Notes: generated from the sequence alone by a model not told the origin. Numbered from the stretch's first letter, positions 18,769-28,809 are shown. The stretch: 64,000 nt of DNA from Pelagibius litoralis (GCA_029287455.1 JARFRB010000117.1:1-64000); one strand, 5' to 3'. Translations and numbers: made by a program.

Positions 18769-19653
18769 ATGGCTTACTTAGAAACCGCGGAGGCGCAGCG
18801 CGCGAACGCGGCTTTTATCCGGAAGTCGATGAGCGAACCTTTACTGTCGCGCGAACGGGAATTCGAGTTGGCGCGCCTGTGGCGAGAGGAAAATGACGAG
18901 CGGGCACTCCACGAACTGATACGCAGCTACACCCGCCTGGTGATCGCGGTTGCGTCGAGGTTCCGGAATTATGGCTTGCCCTTGGGCGATCTTGTTCAAG
19001 AAGGGTCGGTAGGGTTGATGCAAGCGGCGGCTCGTTTCGAGCCAAGCCGGGAAGTTCGCTTCTCGACCTACGCCACATGGTGGATTCGTTCGGCCATCCA
19101 AGACTTCATTTTGCGCAACTGGTCGATCGTGCGCACGGGCACGACGGCCGCGCAGAAATCGCTGTTCTTCAATCTACGCCGGTTGCGCGCGCGGATTGAG
19201 GAGAACAGCGGGCGCGTCTTGGATCACGATGGCCGCGAGCGCATCGCGCGGGAGCTCACGGTGAGCATCGGTGACGTTGAGTCCATGGAGTCCCGGCTCT
19301 CGGCGAGCGACCAATCGCTCAACATGGCCGTCGGTGAAAGCGGTGAGGACGAGTGGCAGAACTTCCTGGCCGACGAACGGCCGGGGCCGGAAGAGAACGT
19401 CATGGTTTTGCACGACGGCCAACTTCGCGCGCGCTGGCTTGACGATGCGCTGGGCGCTTTGGACCGCCGCGAGCGGATCATAATCGAGGCGAGGCGCTTG
19501 ACCGACGATGGCGCGACCCTTGAGGACCTGGGCAAGGAACTCGGCGTCAGTAAGGAACGGGTGCGTCAGTTGGAGCATCGGGCGCTCGGTAAGCTGCGCC
19601 GTGAAATCCTTAGCCACAATGCCGCGCCGGACGAGTTGTTGATCGAAGGCTAG
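18769..19653 (+). CDS. rpoH: Heat-shock sigma factor RpoH (sigma-32)
   Basis: A 294 aa sigma factor with region 2 (ELIRSYTRLVIAVASRFRN, then LVQEGSVGLMQAAARFEP and FSTYATWWIRSAIQDFILR), the RpoH box-like QKSLFFNLRRLRA that is specific to sigma-32, and region 4 (LEDLGKELGVSKERVRQLEHRAL). It directs transcription of chaperone and protease genes. A GGGAAG precedes the ATG. Alphaproteobacteria often have two rpoH paralogues; which one this is cannot be told. It converges with the cyclase gene, 13 bp apart. Confidence 0.96.
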   Translation: MAYLETAEAQRANAAFIRKSMSEPLLSREREFELARLWREENDERALHELIRSYTRLVIAVASRFRNYGLPLGDLVQEGSVGLMQAAARFEPSREVRFSTYATWWIRSAIQDFILRNWSIVRTGTTAAQKSLFFNLRRLRARIEENSGRVLDHDGRERIARELTVSIGDVESMESRLSASDQSLNMAVGESGEDEWQNFLADERPGPEENVMVLHDGQLRARWLDDALGALDRRERIIIEARRLTDDGATLEDLGKELGVSKERVRQLEHRALGKLRREILSHNAAPDELLIEG

Positions 19654-19666
19654 GTTTGGGCCGCCG

Positions 19667-21553
19667 TTACCTCGCGGCCTGGTCTTCGCCTGGCTCGTAT
19701 TCCAACAGCTGCAGTATGTCGAGCTGCCCGGCGCGGCCCCTGATCGTGTGTTGGCCAAGATCGCTCAACTGGAACTCGGACCCCAGTTGCGCGGCCGTGG
19801 ACCCGCTGATCAGGATCTTGCAGTCTTGGCGTTCCTCCCCCAGTTCGTGGCCGAGAGATTCCAGCCTTTGGGCAACGTTCACGGCGTCCCCGACGAGGGT
19901 GTAGTTGATGCGGCCCGGCGCGCCAATGTTCCCGACCAGCACGCTGCCGCTCTGAATGCCGATGCGTAGCCGCACCCTCGGCCGGCCGGCGCGGCCCCGT
20001 TGCTTGTTCTCGAGATACACCGCCTGAGCGATCGCGACGGCGGCGCGGCAGGCGCGCTCGGCCTGGTCTGGCTGGTCGTCGGGTGCCCCCCAGAACGCCA
20101 TAACGGAATCGCCGATGTATTTGTCGACCGTGCCCCCCTCCGCTTCGATGCAGCCCGCCAAGAGGCCGAAATGCCGGTTGAGGAAGTCGGCGACCTGGGT
20201 GGCGTCCAGCTTTTCGCAGACCGTGGTAAAGCCAACGATATCGGTGAAGAGGACCGTCACCGGCCGCTCTTCGGAGCGTGTGGCCGCCTCCCCGCTTAGC
20301 ATAAGCCGCATAACGAGGCTGCGGGGCACGTAGGTTTCGAAAAGGCGCAAGCCGCCCAGCATGGCGTTATAGGCATTGGCCGCTTGGTCCAGTTCCTTGA
20401 ACGGGCTGCCGGGGAGCAAAGGTGCCGCGGCCAGATCCAATCGCCCGATCGCACGTGCCGCCCGGGCGATCCGCTGTACCGGCCGCGAAACCGCCCGGCC
20501 GAAGACAATGGCGAGCCCCATGGCCGCGATCAAAATACCAAGCGAGACGAAAGCTGCGTCGATCAATCTGCGGAAGGGGACGCGCGCGTCGCTAGCTGGC
20601 AGATGGACTCCGACGATCCAGGGGGTCTGCGTGGGACCCTGGAATTCTCGGTAGACGAAGATTCTCTCTCCCTGGGAGGTTTCAACTTCCCGCCCATCCA
20701 GATCGCTTCCGGCGAGGAGCCAATTCATCTCATAGCCGTCCGGCAGCCAGATGTCGGCAAGAACGGCGTCCTGAACCTCTCCGAGCTTCGGCAGAGGCTT
20801 GGATTCCGAAACGCCGCGCACGCCGCCGGCAAGCGACGGATGCGCCAACACACTGTCGCGCCCATGGAGAACAAAGATTCCGACTTCCGGATCATCGGAT
20901 AGTTCGGAGACGAACTCCGAGAGAGCTGAGATCGACACCACGGCGACAACGACCCCCAGAGTCTCGCCGTCTCCGCGCAAGGGCGCCTGCACGACCACGT
21001 GCGGCTGGCGAAGCGCTTTGACCCAGGTCACGAGGTAGCGCGACGAGGATTCGGGCAGGCGCCCCGCACCCAAGGCCGCTGCGCTTTCGGGCTGTTCCTG
21101 CCATCCGCCGCCAAGCACTTCCAGCCGATCCGAATAGTTGGCGATGGCTAAGGTGCGTCCGCTGCCGAGGAGTAAAGCGGCACCGCGGATCTGTGGCGCC
21201 CCGGCGAAAACTCCACGCAGGAAGTCCTCCGTTGCCGTTTCGTCCTCCAGGTTCAGTGAACCTCTGGCAACTTGGGCCGCGGTGAAATCGACGATATTTT
21301 CCGCCGGCTTCAGATGGCGGCGGATACGCCATTCCAAGTCCTCGAGCGACTGCTCGGTGCGCGCGAGCACCAGCTCCTTGGTGTTGTCGGTCGCGAGCTT
21401 CAAGGTGACCCAGCTGACGGACCCCAAGGCAATCAGCATCAGACCGCCGAAGCCAAGCAGCAAGGCTGCGGCTAGCGAAAGACGCCGGCGCCGAGGGCGT
21501 TGACTCGCCCCCGCAGGTTCCAGGTCGGCGTCTTCGTGTGTCGGGCGCTTCAC
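19667..21553 (-). CDS. Membrane class III adenylate/guanylate cyclase with extracytoplasmic sensor and HAMP-like linker
   Basis: A 628 aa receptor-type cyclase. A transmembrane helix at about 26-48, a dCACHE-like periplasmic sensor at about 50-330, a second helix at about 335-357, a HAMP-like linker (GRAVSRPVQRIARAARAIG) and a catalytic domain at about 430-610 are visible. Metal-binding Asp residues are in VLFTDIVGFTT and in GGTVDKYIGDSVMAFWG; NYTLVGDAVNVAQRLE is the usual transition-state region. It starts with GTG overlapping the stop of the nuclease-like gene, so they are co-translated. Substrate ATP or GTP is not decided. Confidence 0.92.
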   Translation of the reverse strand: MKRPTHEDADLEPAGASQRPRRRRLSLAAALLLGFGGLMLIALGSVSWVTLKLATDNTKELVLARTEQSLEDLEWRIRRHLKPAENIVDFTAAQVARGSLNLEDETATEDFLRGVFAGAPQIRGAALLLGSGRTLAIANYSDRLEVLGGGWQEQPESAAALGAGRLPESSSRYLVTWVKALRQPHVVVQAPLRGDGETLGVVVAVVSISALSEFVSELSDDPEVGIFVLHGRDSVLAHPSLAGGVRGVSESKPLPKLGEVQDAVLADIWLPDGYEMNWLLAGSDLDGREVETSQGERIFVYREFQGPTQTPWIVGVHLPASDARVPFRRLIDAAFVSLGILIAAMGLAIVFGRAVSRPVQRIARAARAIGRLDLAAAPLLPGSPFKELDQAANAYNAMLGGLRLFETYVPRSLVMRLMLSGEAATRSEERPVTVLFTDIVGFTTVCEKLDATQVADFLNRHFGLLAGCIEAEGGTVDKYIGDSVMAFWGAPDDQPDQAERACRAAVAIAQAVYLENKQRGRAGRPRVRLRIGIQSGSVLVGNIGAPGRINYTLVGDAVNVAQRLESLGHELGEERQDCKILISGSTAAQLGSEFQLSDLGQHTIRGRAGQLDILQLLEYEPGEDQAAR

Positions 21554-22356
21554 TCAATCACCTCGATTTGTTCCGGATGGGTGATCTCGATCATCGGGCC
21601 GTTGACTTCGGTCAGCCAGCCGCGCACCCGTACGCGCAAGCCCTCATAGTCGCTGATCTCGATACCTTCGCGCTCGAACAGGCGGCGGACCCCGGGCTCC
21701 AGCGAGGCGGCGAAGTCGCTGCGCCGATCCGGCCCGAAGTTGAGATAGCCGCGGCCGCGCACCACCGCGGTGGCGAGAACCTGGCCCTCGACGATCTGAA
21801 AGCTGCGAAGGCGGCCTCCCGTCTGGTCGGTCGTTAGGACACGGTAGAACGGCAGCGCCCAGATACCGCGCCCCTTGGCGCGCGCAACCTTCTCCGCCGC
21901 CAGCAAGCGGCTGACGCCCGACCGGGTCTCCGCGGTGCTGACCACCCGCGCCAATCCCGCCGCCAGCAGGGCCGCTTGGATCCATCCGCCCTCGTCGTCG
22001 AAGACTTGGGCGTGCAGGCGGCCGTAGCGGTTCCTGGGCGGGCCGGTGAACACCAGGCTCAAACGGCGCCCCAGGGCGAACTCGCCAAGCGCGGCCCGCC
22101 CCGCATCCTCGAGCGGCCAAGACTTCGTCTCGTCGAAACCGAGCGGCGCCTTGGGTGCCTGTATCGCGGCGAGGCGCAGCAACCGCCCGTCGCTAAGCTC
22201 CAGGGTATCTCCGTCGATTGCGGCCACGGCCTCCACCGTAGCGTCGGCCTGGAAGCCGAATGGCAAGGCCGGCGAGGCCTCTGCGGCCAGCGGCCGCCAT
22301 ATCACGGCGGTCATCAGGACGAACACGGAAATCCGCAAGGGGTGCAAACGCGCCAT
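21550..22356 (-). CDS. Exported staphylococcal nuclease-like (SNase) domain protein
   Basis: A 268 aa protein with a signal peptide (HPLRISVFVLMTAVI, ending near AAEASP) and a thermonuclease-like fold: VAAIDGDTLELSDGRLLRLAAIQAPK and the later NRYGRLHAQVF correspond to the substrate loop and barrel of SNase. The second catalytic Arg/Glu set is only partly recognisable, so nuclease activity is uncertain. The C-terminal 80 residues have a distinct OB-like domain (VRVRGWLTEVNGPMIEITHPE). Precedes and overlaps the cyclase gene by 4 nt. Confidence 0.8.
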   Translation of the reverse strand: MARLHPLRISVFVLMTAVIWRPLAAEASPALPFGFQADATVEAVAAIDGDTLELSDGRLLRLAAIQAPKAPLGFDETKSWPLEDAGRAALGEFALGRRLSLVFTGPPRNRYGRLHAQVFDDEGGWIQAALLAAGLARVVSTAETRSGVSRLLAAEKVARAKGRGIWALPFYRVLTTDQTGGRLRSFQIVEGQVLATAVVRGRGYLNFGPDRRSDFAASLEPGVRRLFEREGIEISDYEGLRVRVRGWLTEVNGPMIEITHPEQIEVIE

Positions 22357-22639
22357 GGAGGCCTAGCTTAGCGCCCGCCGAAGGCCGCGTCTGCCCGAAT
22401 TGCGGTTACCGTCCTCTCCTTCTCACGCAGCCTTGGGCGGCGCGCGCCGGGGCGCGACCGCTCGCACAGGCCGCTTCGGAAGGGTGATGGCGTGGCGCGG
22501 TCTGCTTGCGCTATAACCGGCTGGCCCAGGGCGGATCCAAAGTGGGCGGGCGCGGAGCTTGCGCACCGGGGCGCCGGGGCCGGCATGCCCAGTCGTTTCG
22601 GCTCTTTGTGCCAAACCTCCCCCGCGCGACGGAGTTTCC

Positions 22640-23590
22640 ATGACGGCAAGCGATCTTTTCCCTCCTTTAGAGCCCTTCGAATCCGGGCGCTTGAACGTGA
22701 CGCCGCGCCACAGCCTCTATTGGGAGCAATCGGGCAATCTCCAGGGGCGCCCGGTGGTGTTTCTGCACGGCGGGCCTGGCGCTGGGGCCTCGGCGGACCA
22801 TCGCCGCTTCTTCGATCCCAGGAGCTATCGCATCGTGATCCTGGATCAGCGCGGGGCCGGCCGTTCAACCCCGCTCGGCGACATCGAGGACAACACCACT
22901 CCCGCCCTGATCGCCGACCTGGAGGCGTTGCGGGCGCACTTGGGCATCGACCGCTGGCAGGTCTTCGGCGGGTCTTGGGGTTCCACGCTTGCCCTGGCCT
23001 ACGCTCAGGCCCATCCGGAGCGGGTGACGGCGCTGGTCCTGCGCGGGATCTTCCTGTGCCGGGACAGCGAGATCGACTGGTTCCTATATGGCATGCGCAC
23101 GCTTTTCCCGGAGGTCTGGCGGCGCTTCGCGGACTTCCTGCCCGAGGCCGAGCGGGGCGATCTTCTCGCCAATTATCAACGCCGGCTGGTCGATCCGGAC
23201 CCCGCGGTGCATCTGCCCGCGGCCCGGGCCTGGAGCACCTACGAGGGGGCGTGCTCCACCCTGCTGCCCAGCCCGGAAACCGTCGCCGCCTTCGGCCAAG
23301 ACCGCATGGCGCTCGGCCTCGCCAGGATCGAGGCGCATTATTTTCTCAACAAGGTCTTCCTGCCCAAAAACGCGTTGCTGGAGCGCGTCGGGCGCCTGAA
23401 AGACATCCCGGCGGTCATCGTGCAAGGCCGCTACGACTGCGTTTGCCCCATCGTCACCGCCGACGAGCTCCACGCCGCCTGGCCGGAAGCCGATTACCAA
23501 GTCATCCCCGACGCCGGACACTCTGCCATGGAACCCGGCATCCGCCGCGCCCTCGTCGCGGCGACGGAGCGCTTCAAAGTGCTGCCGTGA
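22640..23590 (+). CDS. pip: Prolyl aminopeptidase (proline iminopeptidase, S33)
   Basis: Removes N-terminal proline from peptides, in the cytoplasm. The 316 aa alpha/beta hydrolase has the oxyanion-hole HGGPGAGA, the signature DQRGAGRSTP, nucleophile Ser in GGSWGSTLALAYAQAHPERV, and the acid and His residues in QGRYDCVCP and DAGHSAMEPG. MTASDLF at 22640 with a CGGAG upstream is the start; the longer frames reaching 22492 and 22559 are not homologous. Confidence 0.95.
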   Translation: MTASDLFPPLEPFESGRLNVTPRHSLYWEQSGNLQGRPVVFLHGGPGAGASADHRRFFDPRSYRIVILDQRGAGRSTPLGDIEDNTTPALIADLEALRAHLGIDRWQVFGGSWGSTLALAYAQAHPERVTALVLRGIFLCRDSEIDWFLYGMRTLFPEVWRRFADFLPEAERGDLLANYQRRLVDPDPAVHLPAARAWSTYEGACSTLLPSPETVAAFGQDRMALGLARIEAHYFLNKVFLPKNALLERVGRLKDIPAVIVQGRYDCVCPIVTADELHAAWPEADYQVIPDAGHSAMEPGIRRALVAATERFKVLP

Positions 23591-23655
23591 GGGGTGGGCT
23601 AGGCTGGCCTGACGTCTTCCGATCTGCTATGCCTTGAACCATCCGGCGCGCCGAA

Positions 23656-23732
23656 GTCCCCGTAGCTCAGCTGGATAGAGCACAGGATTCCTAATCCTGG
23701 GGTCGCAGGTTCGAATCCTGCCGGGGACACCA
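23656..23732 (+). tRNA. tRNA-Arg (anticodon CCT)
   Basis: Complete cloverleaf of 77 nt including the encoded CCA. Acceptor GTCCCCG (23656-23662) pairs with CGGGGAC (23722-23728); anticodon stem CAGGA/TCCTG encloses loop TTCCTAA with anticodon CCT at 23690-23692; the T arm contains GGTTCGAATCC. A short T-run follows the CCA. Decodes AGG. Confidence 0.98.
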
Positions 23733-23892
23733 TTTTTCTTATAATGGGGCTGCCGGCCGCATCTCGATATGGGTGATTCGAACTTGGTTCAAGCGCCGAC
23801 GCCAGCCCCCTCGGGAAGGGCACGTTTCGCTTGCGGCCGGGTCTTTGCGTCCTGGCCGAATGAGACAGCGCGCAACGCCCTAGACGCTCGCC

Positions 23893-24099
23893 CTAAACGC
23901 CGGCCGGGTCCGCGCTGCGCTCCACGAGCTCGGTGAGGCGCGTGTTGAGTTGCTCCTTGCGCAGTTCCAGGGCGGCCAGTTTCTCCTGGCCTACGATGGG
24001 GTCGCGGGCCTCTTCCGGGTGGGTCTTGCGGCGGTCGATTTCGTCCTGCACGGACTTGATCTCGGCCTCAAGGCTTTCGATTTCGCTGAAAGTGTCCAT
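23893..24099 (-). CDS. Small coiled-coil hypothetical protein
   Basis: A 68 aa acidic protein with a continuous heptad-like helix (FSEIESLEAEIKSVQDEIDRR and then LAALELRKEQLNTRLTELVE). No family recognised. ATG 24099 has a GGAG 9 nt upstream, so this start is preferred over upstream ATGs in the longer frame to 24171. Codon use is like the neighbours, which supports coding. Confidence 0.55.
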   Translation of the reverse strand: MDTFSEIESLEAEIKSVQDEIDRRKTHPEEARDPIVGQEKLAALELRKEQLNTRLTELVERSADPAGV

Positions 24100-24278
24100 G
24101 GCTAAAGGCTCCATCGCTGCGGGGTAAGGCTGCCGGGGGGCGCCAAAGGCTGCCCGGGGCCGACAGCGCATACGATGGTGTCAGATGCCTGCGCCGCGGG
24201 CTAGAGCGGATCGCGGATTCAAGCTTTCACCTTGCGCCTCTGGTCTTGCGCCAGGGGGAGTCACGTCGCGGCGCCGAG

Positions 24279-24611
24279 TCACGGCGCCGGATAGTGGACC
24301 GCGAGCCACACCGTGACTTCCGACTGGGACGTCCAGGCGGCGCGATGGCGGGTGCCGGCCGGGATGTGCAGCCAGTCGCCGGGCGCCAGATGACGCCGCG
24401 CGGCCTCCCCCTCGAAGGTCAAGGCTGCGCCTCCCGCGACCAGCAGGACCCATTCGTCCCAGTCCTGCTCCATCCATTCGCCGTCAGGTGTGGCGTGACC
24501 GGTGGAGACGATCCGTTCGATCCGGCAGCCGCCGCCCGAGGCCAAACTCTCGAAGGCTTCGGCCGGGATCGGTCCCTCGGGAAGATGGCTGAAAAGGTTG
24601 CCGCCCTGCAT
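24279..24611 (-). CDS. Small single-domain cupin protein
   Basis: A 110 aa cupin. The barrel motifs are visible as the acidic WDEWVLLVAGGAAL followed by LAPGDWLHIPAGTRHRAAWT; the first motif has lost the usual paired His (Glu-Gln-Asp-Trp instead), so metal binding is uncertain. AGGAGG precedes ATG 24611. Probably a small-molecule binding or isomerase protein of unknown substrate. Confidence 0.8.
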   Translation of the reverse strand: MQGGNLFSHLPEGPIPAEAFESLASGGGCRIERIVSTGHATPDGEWMEQDWDEWVLLVAGGAALTFEGEAARRHLAPGDWLHIPAGTRHRAAWTSQSEVTVWLAVHYPAP

Positions 24612-24978
24612 TGGCCCTCCTTCCGTCGTTCGAAAGCGCGCCGGCACGTCTCCGTCAGATGGCCCCCGCATGGGTTTCGCGCCGTTATCGATAATACTTT
24701 CGGCTGTTCCGGTCTTCGCATTCAGAAAAACGGGCGCGATTCCAGTGCCTGCCACCAAAATTCTGGTCCAGCTTGAACGAATGGATAAGAATACGCGCTT
24801 TAGCGGTTCGACATTACCCAATTTGGGCAAATGATTGTGCGACGAAGAGCTAATTCCACAAAGCAGGCTTCCCCCGACGCGGGGATACAACTAGCTTGTA
24901 TCGGTGAATGGTTGCGGGCTGGAGTTCCGCCGGTGGACGCGTTCGGCGGAAATCGGCCCGCTTTATTGCCGCGAAGGA
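24612..24978. other. 367 bp region between divergent cupin and glycosyltransferase genes
   Basis: No convincing gene. The part 24700-24900 is less GC-rich than the surroundings. It contains the dyad CCCAATTTGGG at 24817-24827 listed separately. Confidence 0.5.
24814..24830. promoter_or_regulatory. Palindromic operator-like site
   Basis: TTACCCAATTTGGGCAA: CCCAA at 24817-24821 and TTGGG at 24823-24827 are exact complements around one central T, with TT and AA flanks extending the dyad. It sits between the divergent cupin and glycosyltransferase genes, a typical place for a dimeric repressor site. The cognate regulator is unknown. Confidence 0.35.
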
Positions 24979-26001
24979 ATGCCTTTGGCGGATCGAAGAT
25001 CGAAACGGCGCAAAGACCTGGCAACAGCGCAAAAGCTTCGTTCCGCGAAGCTTACGATCGGCTTGCCCGTTCAGAATGGCGCCCGGCACTTGGAAGCCTG
25101 TCTGGACTCGATGCTGTCTCAGGACATCGATGGCTTGGAAGTCATCGTTTCGGACAATGCCTCCACGGACCGCACGCCGGAAATCCTCGGGGACCTCGCC
25201 AGCCGGGATCCGCGGCTCAAAGTGTTCCACCAGCCGATCAACCTGGGCGCTGCGCGAAACTACGACTTCTGCTTCTACAAATCCGCCAGCCGGTACTTCA
25301 AATGGCAAGCCCACGACGACATCCTGGCCCCGGGATACTTGGCCAGCACCGTCGACGCATTGGACAAGGACCAAGGGGCGGTTGGCGTGCACACGCAAAC
25401 CCAGCTCGTGGACGAGAACGCCCGGCCCCTGGTCTACGACGCCGATGCCCGGGGGTATGTCGACGACACGGGCTTCGTTTGGAAGCAGGGCTTGGACGAT
25501 CTGTCGGGTTTATCGGACGAGGACCCGGTGTCTCGCTTCGCAGCGGTTCTGCGGAATTGCCACAATTCCTTCGAGTTCTTCGGCGTTTGGCGCCGGGAGA
25601 GCATGCTGGGCAGTGGGCTTCATTTGCCCTTCTGGGGCTCGGACCGCGTATTCCTTGCCGAAATGTCCTTGCGGGGCCGGATAAGGGTTCTCGAACCGCG
25701 CCTGTTCCAGCGGCGCTGCCATGTGGAACAGGCAAGCAGCCTGCCGGTCAACGAGGCGGTGCGGTGGATCGATCCCGAGAAGCGCTTCATGCCCTTCTTC
25801 TCGGTGCAGGGCGCCCATTTCCGGGCCTGTTGGCGCGCGATCTCCCGCTCGCCGGTGAAAGAGTCCGAGAAGCGGCGCTGCCGCCTGGCCTTGCTGCGCC
25901 ACGCCGTGCGGCGCGAAAAATTCCGCAGCATCCTGCGCGAAGGCCCCTTGCGTCATCTGGGCGTCGGAGTTCCAGGCTACCGGGATCTGGCTGGACGGTA
26001 G
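24979..26001 (+). CDS. Family 2 glycosyltransferase
   Basis: A 340 aa GT-A fold enzyme: LTIGLPVQNGARHLEACLDS, then VIVSDNASTDRTPEIL for nucleotide sugar binding, and the acidic KWQAHDDILAP in the place of the metal-binding DxD. The acceptor is unknown; exopolysaccharide or lipopolysaccharide synthesis is likely from the family. No other sugar genes are adjacent. The start is uncertain: ATG 24979 is chosen, with GTG 24904 in the same frame as an alternative lacking a ribosome site. Confidence 0.82.
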   Translation: MPLADRRSKRRKDLATAQKLRSAKLTIGLPVQNGARHLEACLDSMLSQDIDGLEVIVSDNASTDRTPEILGDLASRDPRLKVFHQPINLGAARNYDFCFYKSASRYFKWQAHDDILAPGYLASTVDALDKDQGAVGVHTQTQLVDENARPLVYDADARGYVDDTGFVWKQGLDDLSGLSDEDPVSRFAAVLRNCHNSFEFFGVWRRESMLGSGLHLPFWGSDRVFLAEMSLRGRIRVLEPRLFQRRCHVEQASSLPVNEAVRWIDPEKRFMPFFSVQGAHFRACWRAISRSPVKESEKRRCRLALLRHAVRREKFRSILREGPLRHLGVGVPGYRDLAGR

Positions 26002-26053
26002 CGGGGGAACCCCCCGGCGGCCCGTCTCTCGCCCGTCCGCGCGCGCTCGCGGG

Positions 26054-26755
26054 ATGACCGCGCGCCGCACCATTCTTCGCGGCCTGGCCGCCGCGGCCCT
26101 GCCAGGCGCTCTTTGGCCGGCGCGCGCGGCGAAGGCGGCCGAGGTCGACCTGGCATTGGTTCTCGCAATAGATTGTTCCTATAGCGTCGACGCGATGGAA
26201 TTCGCGCTTCAGACCGGGGGGATGGCCGCCGCCTTCGAAGACCCCCAGGTGCGCGCGGCGATCGCCGCAAATTCCACCGGCACAATCTTGGTTTCGGTCG
26301 TGCAGTGGTCCAGCCAAGGTTCGCAGGTTCTGGCCCTGCCGTGGCGTTTGGTGGACGCCGGCGCGGGTGCCGAGCGCGTCGCCCGGGAGATCGCCTCCTT
26401 GCGCCGGGCGACGGCCGACGGAGCAACCTCCGTCTCGGCCGCGCTCACCTTCTCGGCTCAGCTCTTTGACCGGCTTCCCTTCAGCGTGGCGCGCCGGGTG
26501 ATCGACCTGTCCGGCGACGGGCGGAACAACACCGGGCCGCGCCTGGCTCTCGCGCGCGATTACGTGCTCGGCCAAGGCGTCACCATCAACGGTCTTGCCA
26601 TCCTGCAAGACGTCGCGACCCTGCACTTCTACTTCGAGCAGCGGCTGATCGGCGGCACCGGCGCCTTCGTTCAACCTGTCGCGGCCTATACGGATTTCGC
26701 CGAAGCCTTCCGTCTCAAGCTGCTACGCGAAATCTCGATGCCGGTAGTGTCGTAG
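26054..26755 (+). CDS. Exported DUF1194 (von Willebrand A-like) protein
   Basis: A 233 aa protein of the DUF1194 family. An RR-containing N terminus ([20 protein letters not shown]) and AARAAKAAE end suggest export. The vWA-like core has a MIDAS-like DCSYSVD and the later [11 protein letters not shown] segment. Function unknown. The stop lies 14 bp from the stop of the convergent tlpA-like gene. Confidence 0.85.
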   Translation: MTARRTILRGLAAAALPGALWPARAAKAAEVDLALVLAIDCSYSVDAMEFALQTGGMAAAFEDPQVRAAIAANSTGTILVSVVQWSSQGSQVLALPWRLVDAGAGAERVAREIASLRRATADGATSVSAALTFSAQLFDRLPFSVARRVIDLSGDGRNNTGPRLALARDYVLGQGVTINGLAILQDVATLHFYFEQRLIGGTGAFVQPVAAYTDFAEAFRLKLLREISMPVVS

Positions 26756-26769
26756 AGTCAAGGTGTCGG

Positions 26770-27369
26770 TCAGCCACCGGTCTTGAGAAGCCCCGAGCGC
26801 TGGGGGGCGTCGCCAAGATAGTAGCGGAAGAATTCGATGGCCTCGGGGGCGTCCCAAGCTGTCGCCCCTTGCAGCCCCGCGACAATGCGCCCCTGCCTGT
26901 CGATCACCAAGGTGGTAGGCAGGGCTCGGATCCCAAGCCTGCGGGAAAGCAGGTTCTTGGGATCGAGAAAAATCTCGAGATGGGTCAACTCAAGCCGCTC
27001 GAAGAACGGCTCGACGGCCGTCATGCCTCCCCGGTCGCCGGACAGCGCCACGACAGTCAAGCCCTCGCTGCCCAGGCGCGCCTGAAGACGGTCGAGGGAG
27101 GGCATCTCTTCCACGCAGGGCGCGCACCAGGTCGCCCAGAAGTTCAGAACGACGACGCGGCCCCGGAAGTCGGCCAAGGTCATCTCCTGCCCGCCGCTCG
27201 TCGTGAAGGCATCGTCTGGCGCTTCCATCGGTTCTTCGAAGAGCGTCATGGCGTCCTCGAAGGCGCCTTTCAGGGGCGGTCCCGTTTCGGCGAAAGCCGG
27301 GCCCGGGCTGGCGAGCCCCAGAAGGGCCGCGAGGGCGGCCGCAAAAGCCTTTCGCTTTACGCGTCGCAT
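26770..27369 (-). CDS. Periplasmic TlpA/ResA-like thiol-disulfide oxidoreductase
   Basis: A 199 aa thioredoxin-fold protein with a signal peptide ([21 protein letters not shown]) and the active site [15 protein letters not shown]. The cis-Pro region is [12 protein letters not shown]. TlpA-type proteins reduce periplasmic thiols, for instance for cytochrome c or oxidase assembly. It is divergent from argH with only 18 bp between the start codons, an arrangement found in many alphaproteobacteria. Confidence 0.93.
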   Translation of the reverse strand: MRRVKRKAFAAALAALLGLASPGPAFAETGPPLKGAFEDAMTLFEEPMEAPDDAFTTSGGQEMTLADFRGRVVVLNFWATWCAPCVEEMPSLDRLQARLGSEGLTVVALSGDRGGMTAVEPFFERLELTHLEIFLDPKNLLSRRLGIRALPTTLVIDRQGRIVAGLQGATAWDAPEAIEFFRYYLGDAPQRSGLLKTGG

Positions 27370-27387
27370 CGGCTAAACCTTTCCACC

Positions 27388-28809
27388 ATGAGCAAGCCAG
27401 AAAACCCCTCTTCGTCAAAAGGCACAGCCGCCCCCAACACCATGTGGGGCGGGCGCTTCGCCGGTGGCTTCGCCGAGATCATGGAGCGGATCAATGCGTC
27501 CATCGATGTGGATCGCCGCTTTCACGATCAAGACATCACAGCCTCGCAAGCCCACGCGGAAATGCTCGTCCAACAAGGCATCATCTCCCAGGAAGATGGC
27601 GCGGCGATCCGCGAAGGTCTAGAGAAAGTGCGTCACGAGATCGAGAGCGGTGCGTTTTCCTTCTCCGCCGCGTTGGAAGACATTCATATGAACGTTGAGG
27701 CGCGGCTGACCGAGCTGATCGGCGCGCCGGCCGGGCGCTTGCACACCGCGCGCTCGCGCAACGACCAGGTGGCGACCGATTTCCGGCTCTGGGTGCGCGA
27801 TGCGCTGGACGCCCTGGACGGCGCCGTGAAGGATCTGCAGGCGGCACTGCTCGACCACGCCGAGGCGGAGGCGGGGACGGTCATGCCTGGCTACACCCAT
27901 CTGCAAGCCGCCCAGCCGGTGACGTTTGGGCATCACATGCTTGCCTACGTGGAAATGCTGGGCCGCGACCGGGGCCGCCTTGCCGATTGCCGGCGCCGCC
28001 TGAACGAGAGCCCCTTGGGCGCGGCCGCGCTCGCCGGCACGTCCTTTCCCATCGATCGGGGCCGCACCGCCCAGGCCCTCGGCTTCGACCGGCCAATGGC
28101 GAACTCTCTCGACGCCGTTTCGGACCGGGACTTTGCCTTGGAGTTTCTCTCGGCGGCAGCGATCCTTTCCGTGCACCTCTCGCGTTTCGCCGAGGAAATG
28201 GTGCTGTGGTGCTCGGACGGCTTCCGCTTTATCGCGCTTTCCGATGCCTTCACCACCGGAAGCTCCATCATGCCGCAGAAGAAGAACCCCGATGCGGCGG
28301 AGCTGGTGCGAGGCAAGTCGGGCCGGGTGATCGGCGATCTGAACGCCTTGCTGATCGTCCTGAAGGGATTGCCGCTGACTTACGGAAAGGACATGCAGGA
28401 GGATAAGGAGCCGGTGTTCGACGCGGCCGATACGGTGATGCTCTGCGTTACGGCGATGACCGGCATGGTGCGCGACATGCGGCCGAACCGCGATGCCCTG
28501 CGCGAGGCTACCGCCGCGGGCTACCTGACGGCCACGGACCTCGCCGATTGGCTGGTGCGGGTGCTCGGTCTGCCCTTCCGCGAGGCGCATCATATCACCG
28601 GAAGCATCGTGGCGAGGGCCGAGGCCCTGGGTCAGGCGCTCGCCGATCTGCCGCTCGCCGAGATGCAGGCGATCGAGCCGCGCATTACCGCCGAGGTCCA
28701 AAGCGTGTTGAGCGTGGACAGTTCCGTGGCGAGCCGCACGTCCGAGGGCGGCACGGCGCCCGAGCGGGTCTTGGCAGCCGCGGCCATGGCCAGGCAGCGC
28801 TTCCTATGA
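27388..28809 (+). CDS. argH: Argininosuccinate lyase ArgH
   Basis: Splits argininosuccinate into arginine and fumarate. The 473 aa protein has the fumarase/lyase signature [18 protein letters not shown], catalytic-site [16 protein letters not shown] and [17 protein letters not shown]. The frame is open far upstream (to 26869), but ATG 27388 gives the normal N terminus ([11 protein letters not shown]). The stop overlaps the lptM start by 4 nt. Confidence 0.97.
   Translation: MSKPENPSSSKGTAAPNTMWGGRFAGGFAEIMERINASIDVDRRFHDQDITASQAHAEMLVQQGIISQEDGAAIREGLEKVRHEIESGAFSFSAALEDIHMNVEARLTELIGAPAGRLHTARSRNDQVATDFRLWVRDALDALDGAVKDLQAALLDHAEAEAGTVMPGYTHLQAAQPVTFGHHMLAYVEMLGRDRGRLADCRRRLNESPLGAAALAGTSFPIDRGRTAQALGFDRPMANSLDAVSDRDFALEFLSAAAILSVHLSRFAEEMVLWCSDGFRFIALSDAFTTGSSIMPQKKNPDAAELVRGKSGRVIGDLNALLIVLKGLPLTYGKDMQEDKEPVFDAADTVMLCVTAMTGMVRDMRPNRDALREATAAGYLTATDLADWLVRVLGLPFREAHHITGSIVARAEALGQALADLPLAEMQAIEPRITAEVQSVLSVDSSVASRTSEGGTAPERVLAAAAMARQRFL

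Noticed and set aside
22492-23637. 381-codon frame overlapping the prolyl aminopeptidase gene
   Set aside because: Arg/Pro-rich shadow frame without family features, while the other frame has complete catalytic motifs.
23656-23892. tRNA-Arg as an integration site for a mobile element
   Set aside because: No integrase, no repeat of the tRNA 3' end downstream and normal genes follow.
26869-27387. N-terminal extension of argH
   Set aside because: The frame is open upstream but runs antisense through the tlpA-like gene; ATG 27388 gives the normal ArgH N terminus.
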